A stretch of 10,915 nucleotides of DNA from Cristatella mucedo (GCA_009760855.2 WPIO01000100.1:1520001-1530915); one strand, 5' to 3'. Positions 1-10,725 are shown, counted from the first letter of the stretch. Numbers and translations are program-made. Notes: a model not told the origin generated them from the letters alone.

Positions 1-176
1 AGCCGAGCGTCCGACCGGTGGTAACCGCTCGAGCCAGCCGCGGCGCTGCTGCCTTCGCGCGAGCGAGCGGAGCGCGAGCATCAAGGAGGAGGAGCAGCAG
101 TCGGAGCATGGCGCTTGCGCGTGCACGCACGAGCAGCGGCCTCCGCCGCCAGCCTCCCGAGCAGTCAGCAGCTCAC
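1..176 (-). other. Start of intron 3 of the WSB-like gene (partial)
   Basis: This is GC- and CpG-rich sequence downstream of the GTGAGC donor on the minus strand. No WD-repeat coding resembling the next WSB segment (NL..H..VVRDL..) is visible in any minus-strand frame, so it is read as intron that continues past the window. Short plus-strand frames here look like composition artefacts. Confidence 0.6.
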
Positions 177-454
177 CGGATGCGGGGCAGTACGTTCTGA
201 TTCGGCCGTTCTGCAGGCCCAGCGCCAGCACGAGCTCGTCGGGCCGGTGAAAGTGATAGCGGCGGCGGCCGCCGCCGTCGTTGTTGTTGCAATCCCGCCT
301 GGCGGCACTGCTGCCGACGTCGGCAGCCGCAGCGGCGGACCGCACGCTCACAGCCGACGACGACGACGGCGGCTTGGAGAAGGCTGCCGACAGGACGTAC
401 TGGCCGACGTTGATGGTCAGAGCAGCGCTGCCCAGTAGGCTCTCAGAGGACTCG
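177..454 (-). CDS. WSB1/2-like: WSB1/WSB2-like protein, exon 3 (gene continues past left edge)
   Basis: This exon encodes residues 74-167 of the model. A serine-rich linker leads into NVGQYVLSAAFS (about 89-100), matching the CGxIVWxLAF-type block of WSB1/2. An insert rich in Ser, Ala, Asn and Gly follows (about 102-139). Then DELVLALGLQNGRIR (146-160) and PASG match the family's LATGLN(N/D)G(R/Q)IKIW...TG strand. The exon ends ASG|GTGAGC with GT at 176-175. As I recall it, that is where the human gene splits the equivalent TG|KLL. The preferred acceptor, TGTTTCAG ending at 455, is phase 2 and fits exon 2. Phase-compatible alternatives would start the exon at 487 or 526 and add 11 or 24 linker residues. 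The usual IKIWD is replaced by IRTYC, so this copy is divergent. The remaining WD repeats and the SOCS box lie outside the window. Confidence 0.78.
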
Positions 455-671
455 CTGAAACACCGGCGGCTGGCTGCTACAGCAGCTCTGCTCGAGACTG
501 GCTGCTGAGCGCAAGAAGTGCGAGGCCTGGGTGGGCGGACTGTCATGGCAGGCAAGCAGCTGTCCCTCCCTATCCATGGCAGCTCGGCGGCAACTTTTTT
601 GGACTGGCAGCCAAAGCATGCGCACGTGCCTGCAGCTAGCCCATCGGCAGCCAGCTCAGCCCGGCGGCAGG

Positions 672-1800
<1,129 letters not shown>

Positions 1801-1804
1801 GAAA

Positions 1805-1822
1805 AATAATAATAATAATAAA
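1805..1822. repeat. (AAT)n short tract
   Basis: About five AAT units. This is the reverse complement of the (ATT)n tails ending the local retroposon copies, so it may be the tail of a degraded minus-strand copy. No body for that copy is recognised upstream. Confidence 0.6.
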
Positions 1823-1844
1823 GATTGGTCGTTTACATGGCATG

Positions 1845-2068
1845 ATGTGCTTACGCGTGCTGACACTGTGCGTGCTGCCACTAACCACAATTGCATGCTG
1901 GCCCTGTGCATGTCATCCCTAACCATGCTGTTCTTATTGTTTATTCAAAATGCTGCCACTAACCATTTGATCTTGCTTCCTTTGTGGCAATTGTGAAGTG
2001 GCTAGAAAGAGATTGAGTTCTCTGAGGGCGCTTTATCAAATGTATTATTATTATTATTATTATTATTA
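1845..2068 (+). mobile_element. Dispersed retroposon-like repeat A, plus-strand copy
   Basis: This copy aligns along about 220 bp with the minus-strand copy at 5738-5953. Both share TGACACTGTGC(G/A)TGCTGCCACTAAC, a CCCTAACCA block, TTGTTTATT and the tail GAGTTCTCTGAGGG(C/T)GCT followed by (ATT)n. Inside, TGCTGCCACTAACCA occurs twice (1873-1887 and 1951-1965). No open frame is present. The 3' tail resembles that of the LINE at 8372-8402, suggesting a non-autonomous element mobilised by a CR1/L2-type LINE. No polymerase III boxes are seen, so SINE status is unproven. Confidence 0.7.
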
Positions 2069-2161
2069 GAAGTAAATCTCTATCTAGATGAAAGACTAGA
2101 TCTCTTCCTCGGCGCTTCACTCAAGTTGGAAAAGGATGTACACAAATGGACCAGCAATAAC

Positions 2162-2332
<171 letters not shown>

Positions 2333-2334
2333 TG

Positions 2335-3210
2335 TGCAAATTCACATCAACGAAGCGAATGCTGCGCTTGAACTGCTGAATTTCTACTTTCACTTTAAAT
2401 GCAGCCAATTCGAGACTTCCTAAAATCAGACAGTTAGGAGCATCGGGTGCAAAGGAACTGAAGGCATGGTCTCAGACGTATGCCAGCGGCACTGCCAAAT
2501 GACCCGAAACAGAGGAGCACGTCATGTGAAGGGGGAGCCATGACGTGGCTCCTGTAGGCAAACAAAAACCGTGAGTAATTAAACTTGGCATTCGAATGTT
2601 TTTTGCCCGATTGGGCCCCAGTGCAGGTCGGTGAGATGTGAAATGCGGTAGTTTCGACGTCGACGGCTGGTAAGCCTGGCTGCCGCCGAGTTTTGTACTG
2701 CCTGCAAGCCTACTATTGAAATGGCAGGAAGACCTACCTACCTACCTAGCTTCAATAGAGGATCACTCAAGTTCAGAGGTTGTCACAAATTGATCGATTC
2801 CTGAACAGGTCGTTAACAGTTGCACAGCTGCTCCATGAAGCCAGCCTGTTAGCCAGCAGTGACAGTGCCCTCTGTGCTGTGGGAGCCACAGCGACTGGAC
2901 AGAACGACCACCCAGAGCAGGGAGCAAGCTGATTAGCTGCACGATGCCCTGCATGATCCACAGCAGCAGCAGCTAGCTGCTCAGAGGCCACGGTCGCCTC
3001 CCCATAACTGCAGTATAACTGCAGAGAGAAGCGAGACGACCTCGATTTCGAGCTCAAAAGAAGCCTCAAAGTCGAGGACCTGAAGATCACGACACTATGG
3101 CATGATGATGGGCAGAATGATTTGTTCACCTGGGCTCAAAAAGTTTGTTTTCAGATTATGTAAAGATTCTTTGGTTTTTGCTTTGCGAGTGCCAGCTGCA
3201 ATTGCATATC
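2335..3210. other. Intronic sequence without a gene
   Basis: No recognisable coding. It includes a (CCTA)4 run (2733-2748) flanked by CTATTGAA (2713-2720) and TTCAATAG (2751-2758), an 8-bp inverted repeat. A block near 2870-2891 is shared with 8597-8618. The minus-strand frame of about 118 codons at 2773-3129 shows no family motif. Confidence 0.5.
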
Positions 3211-3212
3211 GC

Positions 3213-4203
<991 letters not shown>

Positions 4204-4313
4204 GCTGGCCATAAGCCAAAAGCCCACAAAGGCTTTAGCAGCACGACAAGCAGTGGACGTGTTGAAAAGGCAGCGCTGGCCATATAAGCCAGAAGTCCGC
4301 AGCAAGGCAGCAG
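4204..4313. repeat. Imperfect direct repeat, two units of about 40 bp
   Basis: GCTGGCCATAAGCCAAAAGCC near 4204 recurs as GCTGGCCATATAAGCCAGAAG near 4275, and the similarity continues through a CACAAAGGC.../CGCAGCAAGGC... stretch. Unit spacing is about 71 bp. It looks like an old local duplication. Confidence 0.55.
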
Positions 4314-4549
4314 GAGAGGCTCATAGGAGGTCCACCTCTCACTAAGCTAAGGACAGGCCAACTCGAGGTCTGATTAAAAATGATATTCCAAGAAGCGATA
4401 AGGCTAGCTGTTCCTTTCTTTTGCTTAAAGACTGTTGGCAACAGAAGCTTTAGCTCAGCAGGTCCTAGACTGTAAAGCTCGCTTCCACAAGTCTTACGAA
4501 ACGACAACTACTCTCATGCTGCCGACTATGGTTCATCCTTCTCATCAGT

Positions 4550-4792
4550 CCTGAGCTGCTACTTCCGCGCTACTCACCACCTCAACTGCTCTCCTGACTC
4601 TGCAATGCTTACCACTTTCTCTTTGTTGAATGAGACGAAGTCTGTTGGCTACCGAATGCATACCGAAAGCCACTTGGGCTGTGAGTGCGCTATACAAAAC
4701 TCTCCTGCGTAACACCCACATAGTCTCATCCACTCTCCTGCGTAACACCCACATAGTCTTTATAGCTTTGTGGAGTTACAAACGAAGATACA
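4550..4792 (+). repeat. Long inverted repeat, left arm
   Basis: This arm is the reverse complement of 9243-9470 at roughly 85-90% by eye, with small indels. Shared blocks include CCTGAGCTGCTACTTC, CCACTTTCTCTTTGTTG, GAGACGAAGTCTGTTGGCTA and a stretch around GTGAGTGCGCTATACAAAAC. The arm carries an internal 28-bp tandem duplication that the other arm lacks. There is no convincing coding and no clear target-site duplication. Both arms are inside one intron, so they could pair in the pre-mRNA. The repeat family is not recognised. Confidence 0.85.
4699..4759. repeat. Tandem duplication inside the left arm
   Basis: A 28-bp block starting ACTCTCCTGCGTAACACC is repeated exactly (4699-4726 and 4732-4759) with CATCC between, a period of 33. 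The right arm has one copy, so the duplication came after the two arms diverged. Confidence 0.9.
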
Positions 4793-5630
4793 TTACATTG
4801 CATTCCCCAAGGCTACTGCTAAGCAAGCTGGATCGATTCTATTGGCAAGAGGTCACATCGTGGCACCATGCTTAATCCAGGGCAGTTCAATAGCCGACTA
4901 GGAGGCACAACAGCCTTACTACTAGGCGTACCCCCTAGAACCGAGGTAAACAGGAAACGTTTGGCAGTGCGTGTGCAGAGTGCAGTGGGCAGGCGACCAC
5001 CATCACCAACACCACCACCACTACCCACCTGCAGGAGTCGGGTCAAGTAGTTTCGAATCAGCCTCTGAGAGCTATATTTCTCGTCACAAAAAATTCCCAT
5101 GGAATCGACAGCCTCATATATAACTACCCTGGAAGATCATACGGTTGCAAGTGATCTAAAAGTAAAAGTCTAGCTGATTCAACAGCATAATTTACTGCAT
5201 ATAGCAGGCAGTAGCTAGCACTTCTACTTGCAGAGGGATTCAGGATAGATCAATCAATACACAATCAATTCAGGATGGAGATGGCAGGGACTGCCGCAGC
5301 TATTGCAGCACAGTAACTGTTGTTTGCCATGCTACAGCATTTGATTAGCAAGAGCAGTGAGATGCTGAGGTGCCAGAGGCCTGGGTCCCAAGACATAAAA
5401 TACATTTGCAAGAAGTACCAGTAGCAAGGAAGAGATTGTTACCCTGACTAAGTATACTGTATACTCTTGCCCCGCCGGCATGTGGCTAAATGAAGACATT
5501 CGACTAGCTAGGACTACTAAGCACAATCTTAACAAAACATTCCAACATTACGGCTGACTGTCCATCGAATGCACTGCAAAGTTTGTTGATCTAGTGACAC
5601 CTCAAAATTCATCTCCCAGTCTAAGAAGAC
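4793..5630. other. Intronic sequence without a gene
   Basis: No gene is recognised. A short stretch near 5169-5203 (TAGCTGATTCAACAGC...TATAGCAG) resembles the 3' part of the SINE relic at 8741-8892 and may be a tail-only fragment. Confidence 0.45.
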
Positions 5631-5697
5631 TGTTGCCCTCTAGACCCAACACATAAGGCTCATATGTTGCCCTCTAGACCCAACACATAAGGCTCAT
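5631..5697. repeat. Perfect 34-bp tandem duplication
   Basis: TGTTGCCCTCTAGACCCAAC and the following bases through GGCTCAT occur twice back to back (5631-5664 and 5665-5697) with no mismatch. The identity implies a recent duplication or a polymorphic minisatellite seed. Confidence 0.95.
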
Positions 5698-5737
5698 CTT
5701 CTGAGATACATAGATTTGCTGCTGCCATGTACAACCA

Positions 5738-5953
5738 GCATAATAAATAACAATAATAAATTTGATATAGCACCCTCAGAGAACTCGATATTTTTCTACG
5801 TACTTTAAACTTGCTGCAAAACAAGCACGATCGAATGGTTAGTGGAAGCATGCTCAATAAACAACAAGAACAACCTGGTTAGGGGTGACAAGCACCGGGT
5901 CAGCATGCAAGTTTAGTTAGTGGCAGCATGCACAGTGTCAGCACACATTAGCA
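5738..5953 (-). mobile_element. Dispersed retroposon-like repeat A, minus-strand copy
   Basis: This is the reverse-complement partner of the copy at 1845-2068. Read on the minus strand it goes from TGACACTGTGCATGCTGCC through CCCCTAACCAGG and TTGTTTATTGAGCATGC to GAGTTCTCTGAGGGTGCTA and an AT-rich tail. It abuts the 5'-truncated end of the LINE at about 5965. The two copies are in opposite orientation about 3.7 kb apart in the same intron. Confidence 0.7.
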
Positions 5954-6400
5954 AATAGAGGACGAATCAAAGACCCGCTAAATGCAGTGATAAATATGTC
6001 CTTTACTTCAAGTCTTGTTACTGAGTCCTTCTGAGAGTCTGTTGCTAGGCGACTTATTAGGCAGTCAACACTAGATCAGAACTTTAGCAGCTTCTGCCCA
6101 GTCTCCTGCTGGCATTCCATTCCATGACACCGGAGCAAGTGGCAGATCAGCTAAACTCTAATATCAAAACTTCAAACCTAGCAAACCAGTCAGGTATTAG
6201 AACTGAACACTTCATTAGAGTCGGCACTCTTGCAAGTGCATACAGATGGTCTCTGGAATGCTCATATATGTAGGATCTCTCGGCTAGTTCTGCTGGATCT
6301 TTCAGTAGCATTTGATACTGATCACCAAGTCATTCTCAAGCCCCACTCATTCCACCTGGGCATCACCGGCACTTCGATGCAATGGTTTAGGTCATATCTC

Positions 6401-6574
<174 letters not shown>

Positions 6575-7133
6575 AGAGCATTGATATCATCCGGCAACAA
6601 TCATCCAAGGAGCCTCTCAAGTACGGGTACCCCAAGGCTTGGCACTTAGTCAGCTTCTTGTCACAATGTACACCCTCCCCCTTGTCGATGTAATCACCAA
6701 GCAGAATCCAGGCCATCATTTCTATGCCGATGACACAAAGCTTTAACCAGGTTTTCAATTATCGCTACCTTTCAGACTGTACAACGCTTAACTCCCTAAC
6801 AGCATGTATCGTTGACTCCAAACCGAACTTGGATGGTAGCAAACTTTCTCAGATTGAATGACAATAAAACCAAAGTGATGGTTGTAGGCAAGCCTAGCAT
6901 GACTCGGAAAAGAAAACCTATCCTTCAAAATGAGCTCACACGGTCTGGATGTCCTGTTCCAAAGTGACCTTTCATTAGACGACCACATCAGCTTGACAGT
7001 CAAGTACGCCTATTTTTAGCCATGTTAACATTTGCAAAAACTCAGCTCTGCTTAGACGAGGATACCAGAGCTAAGCTGGTCTGTGCATTTGACATCCCAT
7101 GTGGACCTCTTTAATAGACTACTAGCATGTCAG

Positions 7134-8050
7134 TGGTGTACAATAAGGTGCTTAGCATTGGTGTAAAACTCGGCAGACAGGCTTATCTGTGGTGAGTGTT
7201 GCAATCGCCGAATTACACCATTTTCCACCTACCAGTATACGCTCTTAATTAATAAGGGTATCGACTTTATAGTTCTTTCACTTCCGGAATAGGTCCGATA
7301 AATTCTATTGCACCCGTGCAGCAGCTGGGTTTACACGGTGAGTGTTGCTTCCTACCTTATTGCCTTCGGTGTAAACGTCACCAATACAGGGGCGGTCTAG
7401 GACTTGGGGAAGACTTAAGGAAGGCTCAGCAGCCAAACACGGTTCGTCTTTGCCATAGTTGAGGCAAGACTTAGCAAACAACCAATTATAGGCACCGTCA
7501 AGGACACCCGTTCTTCATTGCTTTGACAAGCATGGGGGGAACGACTCGACCGGCAAAATCATTGAAGCATTCCACGAGAGTCCCTGTTTATGGAATCTAT
7601 GAGTTAGTCATGCAAGAATCAAGAGAGTGAGGCGATAAAAGCAATCACGGAAGGTTACAATTAACCGGAGATGCCTCCCTAAAAAGGCAGTTTCCTTGAA
7701 CAAGGGGGGGGGACAGAGTGAGTAAAAGAGATATTAGCTGAATTAACAAGACTTAATTGTATAGTGGTAGGAGAGCCTTATCGGCTATAACCACCGCATG
7801 AAGTTGGTAATACAGGATCGCTCAACTGCAGGATTCAAACCTTTGACCTCGGTGGTGAAGAGCGAGCATCTCACCTCCTGGGCTATCACGGCCCAGTGAG
7901 GAAGCAAGCCTTAGAGGAAGACTGACCGTGTAAACTTCCTGCAAAAAGGAAGACCAAAGTAGGACAGAAGTAGGTAGGAAGCAAGACTCGGCTTTAAAAC
8001 CGGCTTTACTAATCCGAATTCCTTCCCCTAATATGGTTAGGCATCATAAT
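7134..8050. mobile_element. Foreign segment interrupting the LINE
   Basis: LINE coding similarity stops after NRLLACQ (ending about 7133) and resumes near 8050. The segment between holds a SINE relic and several inverted motifs. GTTTACACGGT at 7329-7339 pairs with ACCGTGTAAAC at 7925-7935, TTGCTTCCTACC near 7346 pairs with GGTAGGAAGCAA near 7974, and TGGTGTAA (7159-7166) pairs with TTACACCA (7213-7220). This could be a small inverted-repeat (MITE-like) element. No target-site duplication or transposase is seen, and some LINE sequence was lost at the site. Confidence 0.45.
7737..7895 (-). mobile_element. tRNA-derived SINE relic 1
   Basis: On the minus strand, a polymerase III A box TAGCCCAGGAGG (7885-7874) and B box GGTTTGAATCC (7841-7831) are 32 bp apart, the tRNA-like spacing. 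The downstream body shares CTGCAG, the AGCCGATAAGGCT hairpin and a CTATA...AATT...AGCT tail with relic 2. It lies within the segment that interrupts the LINE. It is not a functional tRNA gene, as no folded tRNA can be completed. Confidence 0.65.
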
Positions 8051-8402
8051 GCCTGCTTTTCTGACTCGTCGTTTAACTGTGCCTCCATCCATCCTCAAAG
8101 TATTTGGAGCGTAGCGCTTAGTTTGTATGCTCCCAAAGCCTTGAACTCACTAACGACAGACAATACGACATCATCTGACTCAACGTCATTCAAAAGGAAG
8201 CTAAAATTAAAGAAGCTAGAACCCACCTGTTCCTCACAGCATTTGCTCAGCTATCGTGAATAGTCCTGTATATATGCTGGTGAGTGTTGACATCGTGCAC
8301 GTTATAACTAACTAGTTGACACTAACTATCCTTTCTGATAATGTTAAGTGCATATAAATATATTTGATTTTCTTAGGGCGATATATAAATGTCATTATTA
8401 TA

Positions 8403-8624
8403 AACATTGGTATTAACATCGCTCAAATCTCACTACAGGCCGTAGGCCAAGTCATAGTTGTATGCAGTCCTGTACGGATGTTTCTTACTTCTGTCCGGGA
8501 CAGGTTTTTAACTGGATATTTATATGTGGTCAACCAGCACATTCCAAATGCAGGCTGCTTTCTATATGACATCTTCAGTTGGCCAGAGCAGCAAGACTCT
8601 GTGCTGTCTGAGCCACAGTTATAA
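8403..8624. other. Unassigned sequence 3' of the LINE
   Basis: No gene is recognised. Bases 8597-8618 (CTCTGTGCTGT..GAGCCACAG) match 2870-2891 at 20 of 22 positions, with weaker similarity upstream, so both may be remnants of one old repeat. The 86-codon frame at 8364-8624 has no motif. Confidence 0.4.
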
Positions 8625-8735
8625 AAATAATAATAATAATGACAAATATGGTGTGCTCTCAGAGAACTAAATCTCTATGGGCACAACATATGCTGGAAAG
8701 AAAGTATGCCAATATGGTTAGTGATAAATGTATAA
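8625..8735 (-). mobile_element. Repeat A-like fragment, 3' part
   Basis: Read on the minus strand, it contains CACTAACCATATTGGCAT, then AGAGATTTAGTTCTCTGAGAGC and an (ATT)n tail (reverse complement at 8628-8640). It shares the tail order of the longer copies at 1845-2068 and 5738-5953 but is truncated and diverged. Confidence 0.55.
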
Positions 8736-8740
8736 ATGTG

Positions 8741-8892
8741 TAGCTAATTCAACAGCCTCATTTTTATAGCAGTAGAAGAGCCTTATCGGCTATCGGCTTG
8801 CAATGGGCAATAAAGGATCGCCACTGCAGGATTTGAACCCACATCCTGGGTCGTGAAGTGTGAGCACCTTACCCATGGGCTAACACCCAGGG
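8741..8892 (-). mobile_element. tRNA-derived SINE relic 2
   Basis: The minus strand has an A box-like TAGCCCATGGGT (8882-8871) and B box GGTTCAAATCC (8839-8829), 31 bp apart. CTGCAGTGGCGATCC, AGCCGATAAGGCTCT and a TTGAATTAGCTACAC tail follow. Relic 1 has the same body, so the two copies define one family. Confidence 0.68.
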
Positions 8893-8899
8893 GATAATA

Positions 8900-9036
8900 T
8901 ACTTCATACATAATTCATTTGTATAGCGCCATAAGAGAACTTAAATCTCTATTCACGCGCTTAACGTGCCTCAGGGCTCAAGCCCACGACCTCGGCCAAA
9001 CCTTGGTCGAGGAGAGCACCTTAACCACTGGGCCAA
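8900..9036 (-). mobile_element. tRNA-derived SINE relic 3 with LINE-like tail
   Basis: The minus strand has an A box TGGCCCAGTGGTT (9035-9023) and a degenerate B box GGGCTTGAGCC (8985-8975), followed by AGAGATTTAAGTTCTCT and GGCGCTATACAAAT. That tail is the one carried by repeat A and resembles the LINE end. The tRNA head is therefore joined to a LINE-type 3' end, the usual build of a SINE that borrows LINE machinery. It lies directly next to relic 2 but has a different body. Confidence 0.68.
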
Positions 9037-9242
9037 ACCAGCTCGATATAACATGCATACCGTGGCAGATGTGGTGCATACAGCTTAACCAGGACCAACC
9101 CATTTAGCAAATCTGCTGAGTACAACCAGCTGTCCCGAAACAATAGGGCAGCTCAGGCCCAAGCCGATTGAAGGCATCGCCTAACGAACGGCTAATTTTC
9201 TCTCTCTTTCTTCCTTTCCCCACCTACCAAACACCCACCACC

Positions 9243-9470
9243 ATGTATCTGTGTATCTCCTCCAGTAACTCCACAAAGTCATAAAGACCATGCGGGTGTT
9301 ACGCAGGAGAGTTTTGTATAGCGCACTCACAGCCTAAGCGGCTTTCGGTAAGCATTCGGTAGCCAACAGACTTCGTCTCACGTCTCACGCAACAAAGAGA
9401 AAGTGGGAAGCATAGCAGAGTAAGGAGAGCACTTGAGGTAGTGAGTAGCATAGAAGTAGCAGCTCAGGAC
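9243..9470 (-). repeat. Long inverted repeat, right arm
   Basis: Partner of the arm at 4550-4792. It ends about 73 bp inside the 5' splice site of intron 2 and has a single copy of the block duplicated in the left arm. Small differences include a GTGAGAC repeat near 9377-9389. Confidence 0.85.
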
Positions 9471-9543
9471 CGCTGACCATCACCCGCCCCCTTCGACTGC
9501 GATGGAACTGCGTCGCTCGGCTACAGATACCGACGTTACTTAC

Positions 9544-9724
9544 GATCCGCTGACGAGCACGTGACTCCACGGGACAATCTTCACCACCTTCCCACACGAC
9601 CAGGCGAACAGAGTCTGGTCGGGCGACCACTCGCACACGTAGCACTCCTGGCCAACTTTCGGCTGCTGCTGCTGCTGCTGCCGCCGCGGCCCATCGACCA
9701 GCTCGAGTATGGGCTGGGCCTGGG
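9544..9724 (-). CDS. WSB1/2-like: WSB1/WSB2-like protein, exon 2 (first WD-like unit)
   Basis: WSB proteins are WD40 propellers with a C-terminal SOCS box. They bind Elongin B/C and Cullin 5 and select substrates for ubiquitination. This exon encodes residues 14-74 of the model. PILELVDG is followed by six glutamines from a pure CAG run, then KVGQECYVCEWSPDQ, LFAWS and KVVKIVPW. The W-S-P-D-x-x-x-F-A-W-S spacing followed by VK(I/L)(V/I)PW is the N-terminal signature I know from vertebrate WSB1 and WSB2. The acceptor is classic: CCCCGTTTTCCGTTGCAG ends at 9725, with an in-frame TGA just upstream, so the frame cannot extend through it. The donor is GGATC|GTAAGT with GT at 9543-9542, phase 2. 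Overlapping frames through this GC-rich stretch look like shadows. The family call is strong; WSB1 versus WSB2 cannot be decided. Confidence 0.85.
9663..9680 (-). repeat. (CAG)6 polyglutamine tract in exon 2
   Basis: Six CAG codons on the minus strand encode Gln29-Gln34 of the WSB-like model, just before the first WD-like unit. The tract is pure, so its length may vary between alleles. Confidence 0.75.
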
Positions 9725-10015
9725 CTGCAACGGAAAACGGGGCTCAACACTGACAAGAGGGGGCAGCGGTAAGCGCTGGGTTGACAGACAGAGACGATCG
9801 GCGTCCCAAGAGCCTCGTCGCCTGCCTCGAGCGCTCGCGCGACGGGCGAGTAAGTAGTGCACAGACTCGCGGCATCGCGCGCCCAACTCGAATTCCCGGC
9901 GGCGGCGGCAGGCAGGCGGGCGGGCGGGCGTGCGGTGAGCAGAACGGCTCTATGGCCACAGGAAGACGCATGGGCAGCCAGCGAGAAGAGCAGCAGGCTG
10001 CCAGTGCGCTAGGCT

Positions 10016-10098
<83 letters not shown>

Positions 10099-10436
10099 TC
10101 CCCACCCCCGAAGTCCGCGAGAACCAACAGCCGTCGTGCGAACTGGCCCCTGGGACTCGGGGAGCCGCGAGCAATCTGCCCACGGCAAGGGGGCGCGCGA
10201 GAACTGCTTTCGCGAGAGTATTCTGGACAGTAACTGAACTGGCGAGCGCTCGAAGAGCAGCCAGACGCGCCAGCGGCGGCAGCAAAGCTGCCAATTCCGG
10301 CGCGACGCGGGCGCCTCGCGGACGAGCGAGCGGTCGGCGTGCGGCCGGACCACCGAGCAGAGGCGAGCCGCCGCGCGCCGCCCCACGCGTAACGGACCCA
10401 AGGCCTGAGCCGAACCGGAAGATGCGCGCGGCTTAC
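9725..10436 (-). other. Intron 1 of the WSB-like gene, about 0.7 kb
   Basis: It is bounded by GTAAGC at 10436 and TTGCAG ending at 9725 on the minus strand. The sequence is GC- and CpG-rich, as expected just downstream of a CpG-island promoter. It contains a (CT)n tract (10017-10091) and a GGCGG/GGGCG run near 9898-9930. The long minus-strand open frame through here results from GC composition plus the dinucleotide repeat. Confidence 0.68.
10017..10091. repeat. (CT)n microsatellite in intron 1, 75 bp
   Basis: A pure CT run followed by a short ACACACA. It reads (GA)n in the pre-mRNA of the WSB-like gene. The R-E-R-E stretches in minus-strand frames are artefacts. Confidence 0.97.
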
Positions 10437-10476
10437 CAAGATCCCCAGCTTCTACGCCGTCGAACGCCGTCGGCAT
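10437..10476 (-). CDS. WSB1/2-like: WSB1/WSB2-like protein, coding exon 1 (start codon)
   Basis: This is the first coding exon of a WD-repeat/SOCS-box protein and encodes MPTAFDGVEAGDL plus the first base of the next codon. The ATG (10476-10474) has A at -3. It is the first ATG in this frame after an in-frame TGA at 10623-10621. The exon ends at a strong donor, CTTG|GTAAGC, with GT at 10436-10435. That phase-1 end fits the phase-1 acceptor of the exon at 9724, and the join makes an alanine codon. The short acidic leader resembles in length the N-termini of vertebrate WSB1 and WSB2, but the leader itself is not conserved. The assignment therefore rests on the joined exons, especially exon 2. 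The start is an inference, since no transcript is visible here. Confidence 0.72.
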
Positions 10477-10715
10477 TCTAGTTGAACGAAACGCTCGCCG
10501 ACTCGCAGTAAGCGAACGACTAGGCAGTTTAGCGAAACGCTCGTCGCGACTGGAGGGCGACGAAACCGGTCCTGCGTGCGTGCACCCGTGTGCAGGCAGG
10601 CTAGCCAACCAGAACAGCGCTCAAGACTAGGACCGAATAGCGCGCGAATCAGAGCAGTACCCAGCTACACACGATAAGACGAAATTTGTGGTCGCCGAAA
10701 GGTTAGGGGTTTTAG

Positions 10716-10725
10716 GTCACGTGAC
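10716..10725. promoter_or_regulatory. Palindromic E-box GTCACGTGAC
   Basis: This perfect 10-bp palindrome around CACGTG matches the extended site bound by USF/MITF/TFE-type bHLH-zip factors. It lies about 240 bp upstream of the WSB-like ATG and about 140 bp upstream of the plus-strand ATG at 10865. Occupancy is not shown by sequence alone. Confidence 0.5.

Noticed and set aside
115-438. Plus-strand 107-codon frame
   Set aside because: It is antisense to exon 3, which has the conserved WSB-like frame and matching splice signals.
4451-4462. TAGCTCAGCAGG as the A box of a plus-strand tRNA or SINE
   Set aside because: No B box is found at the expected 30-40 bp spacing, and no tRNA-like stems form.
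4235-4507. Minus-strand 90-codon frame
   Set aside because: It covers a local direct repeat and has no motif I can defend. It may be repeat-derived, but no homology is claimed.
7831-7894. A functional tRNA gene on the minus strand
   Set aside because: A and B boxes are present but a full cloverleaf cannot be formed. The same body recurs at 8741-8892, so it is a SINE.
9385-9756. Minus-strand 123-codon frame with polyalanine
   Set aside because: It is a shifted frame over exon 2. The CAG run read in another frame gives the alanines, and the FAWS/VPW frame is the conserved one.
9744-10439. Minus-strand open frame of about 231 codons with an R-E-R-E run
   Set aside because: It spans intron 1 and the CT microsatellite, starts outside the WSB-like frame and has no family motif. 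GC-rich composition explains the lack of stops.
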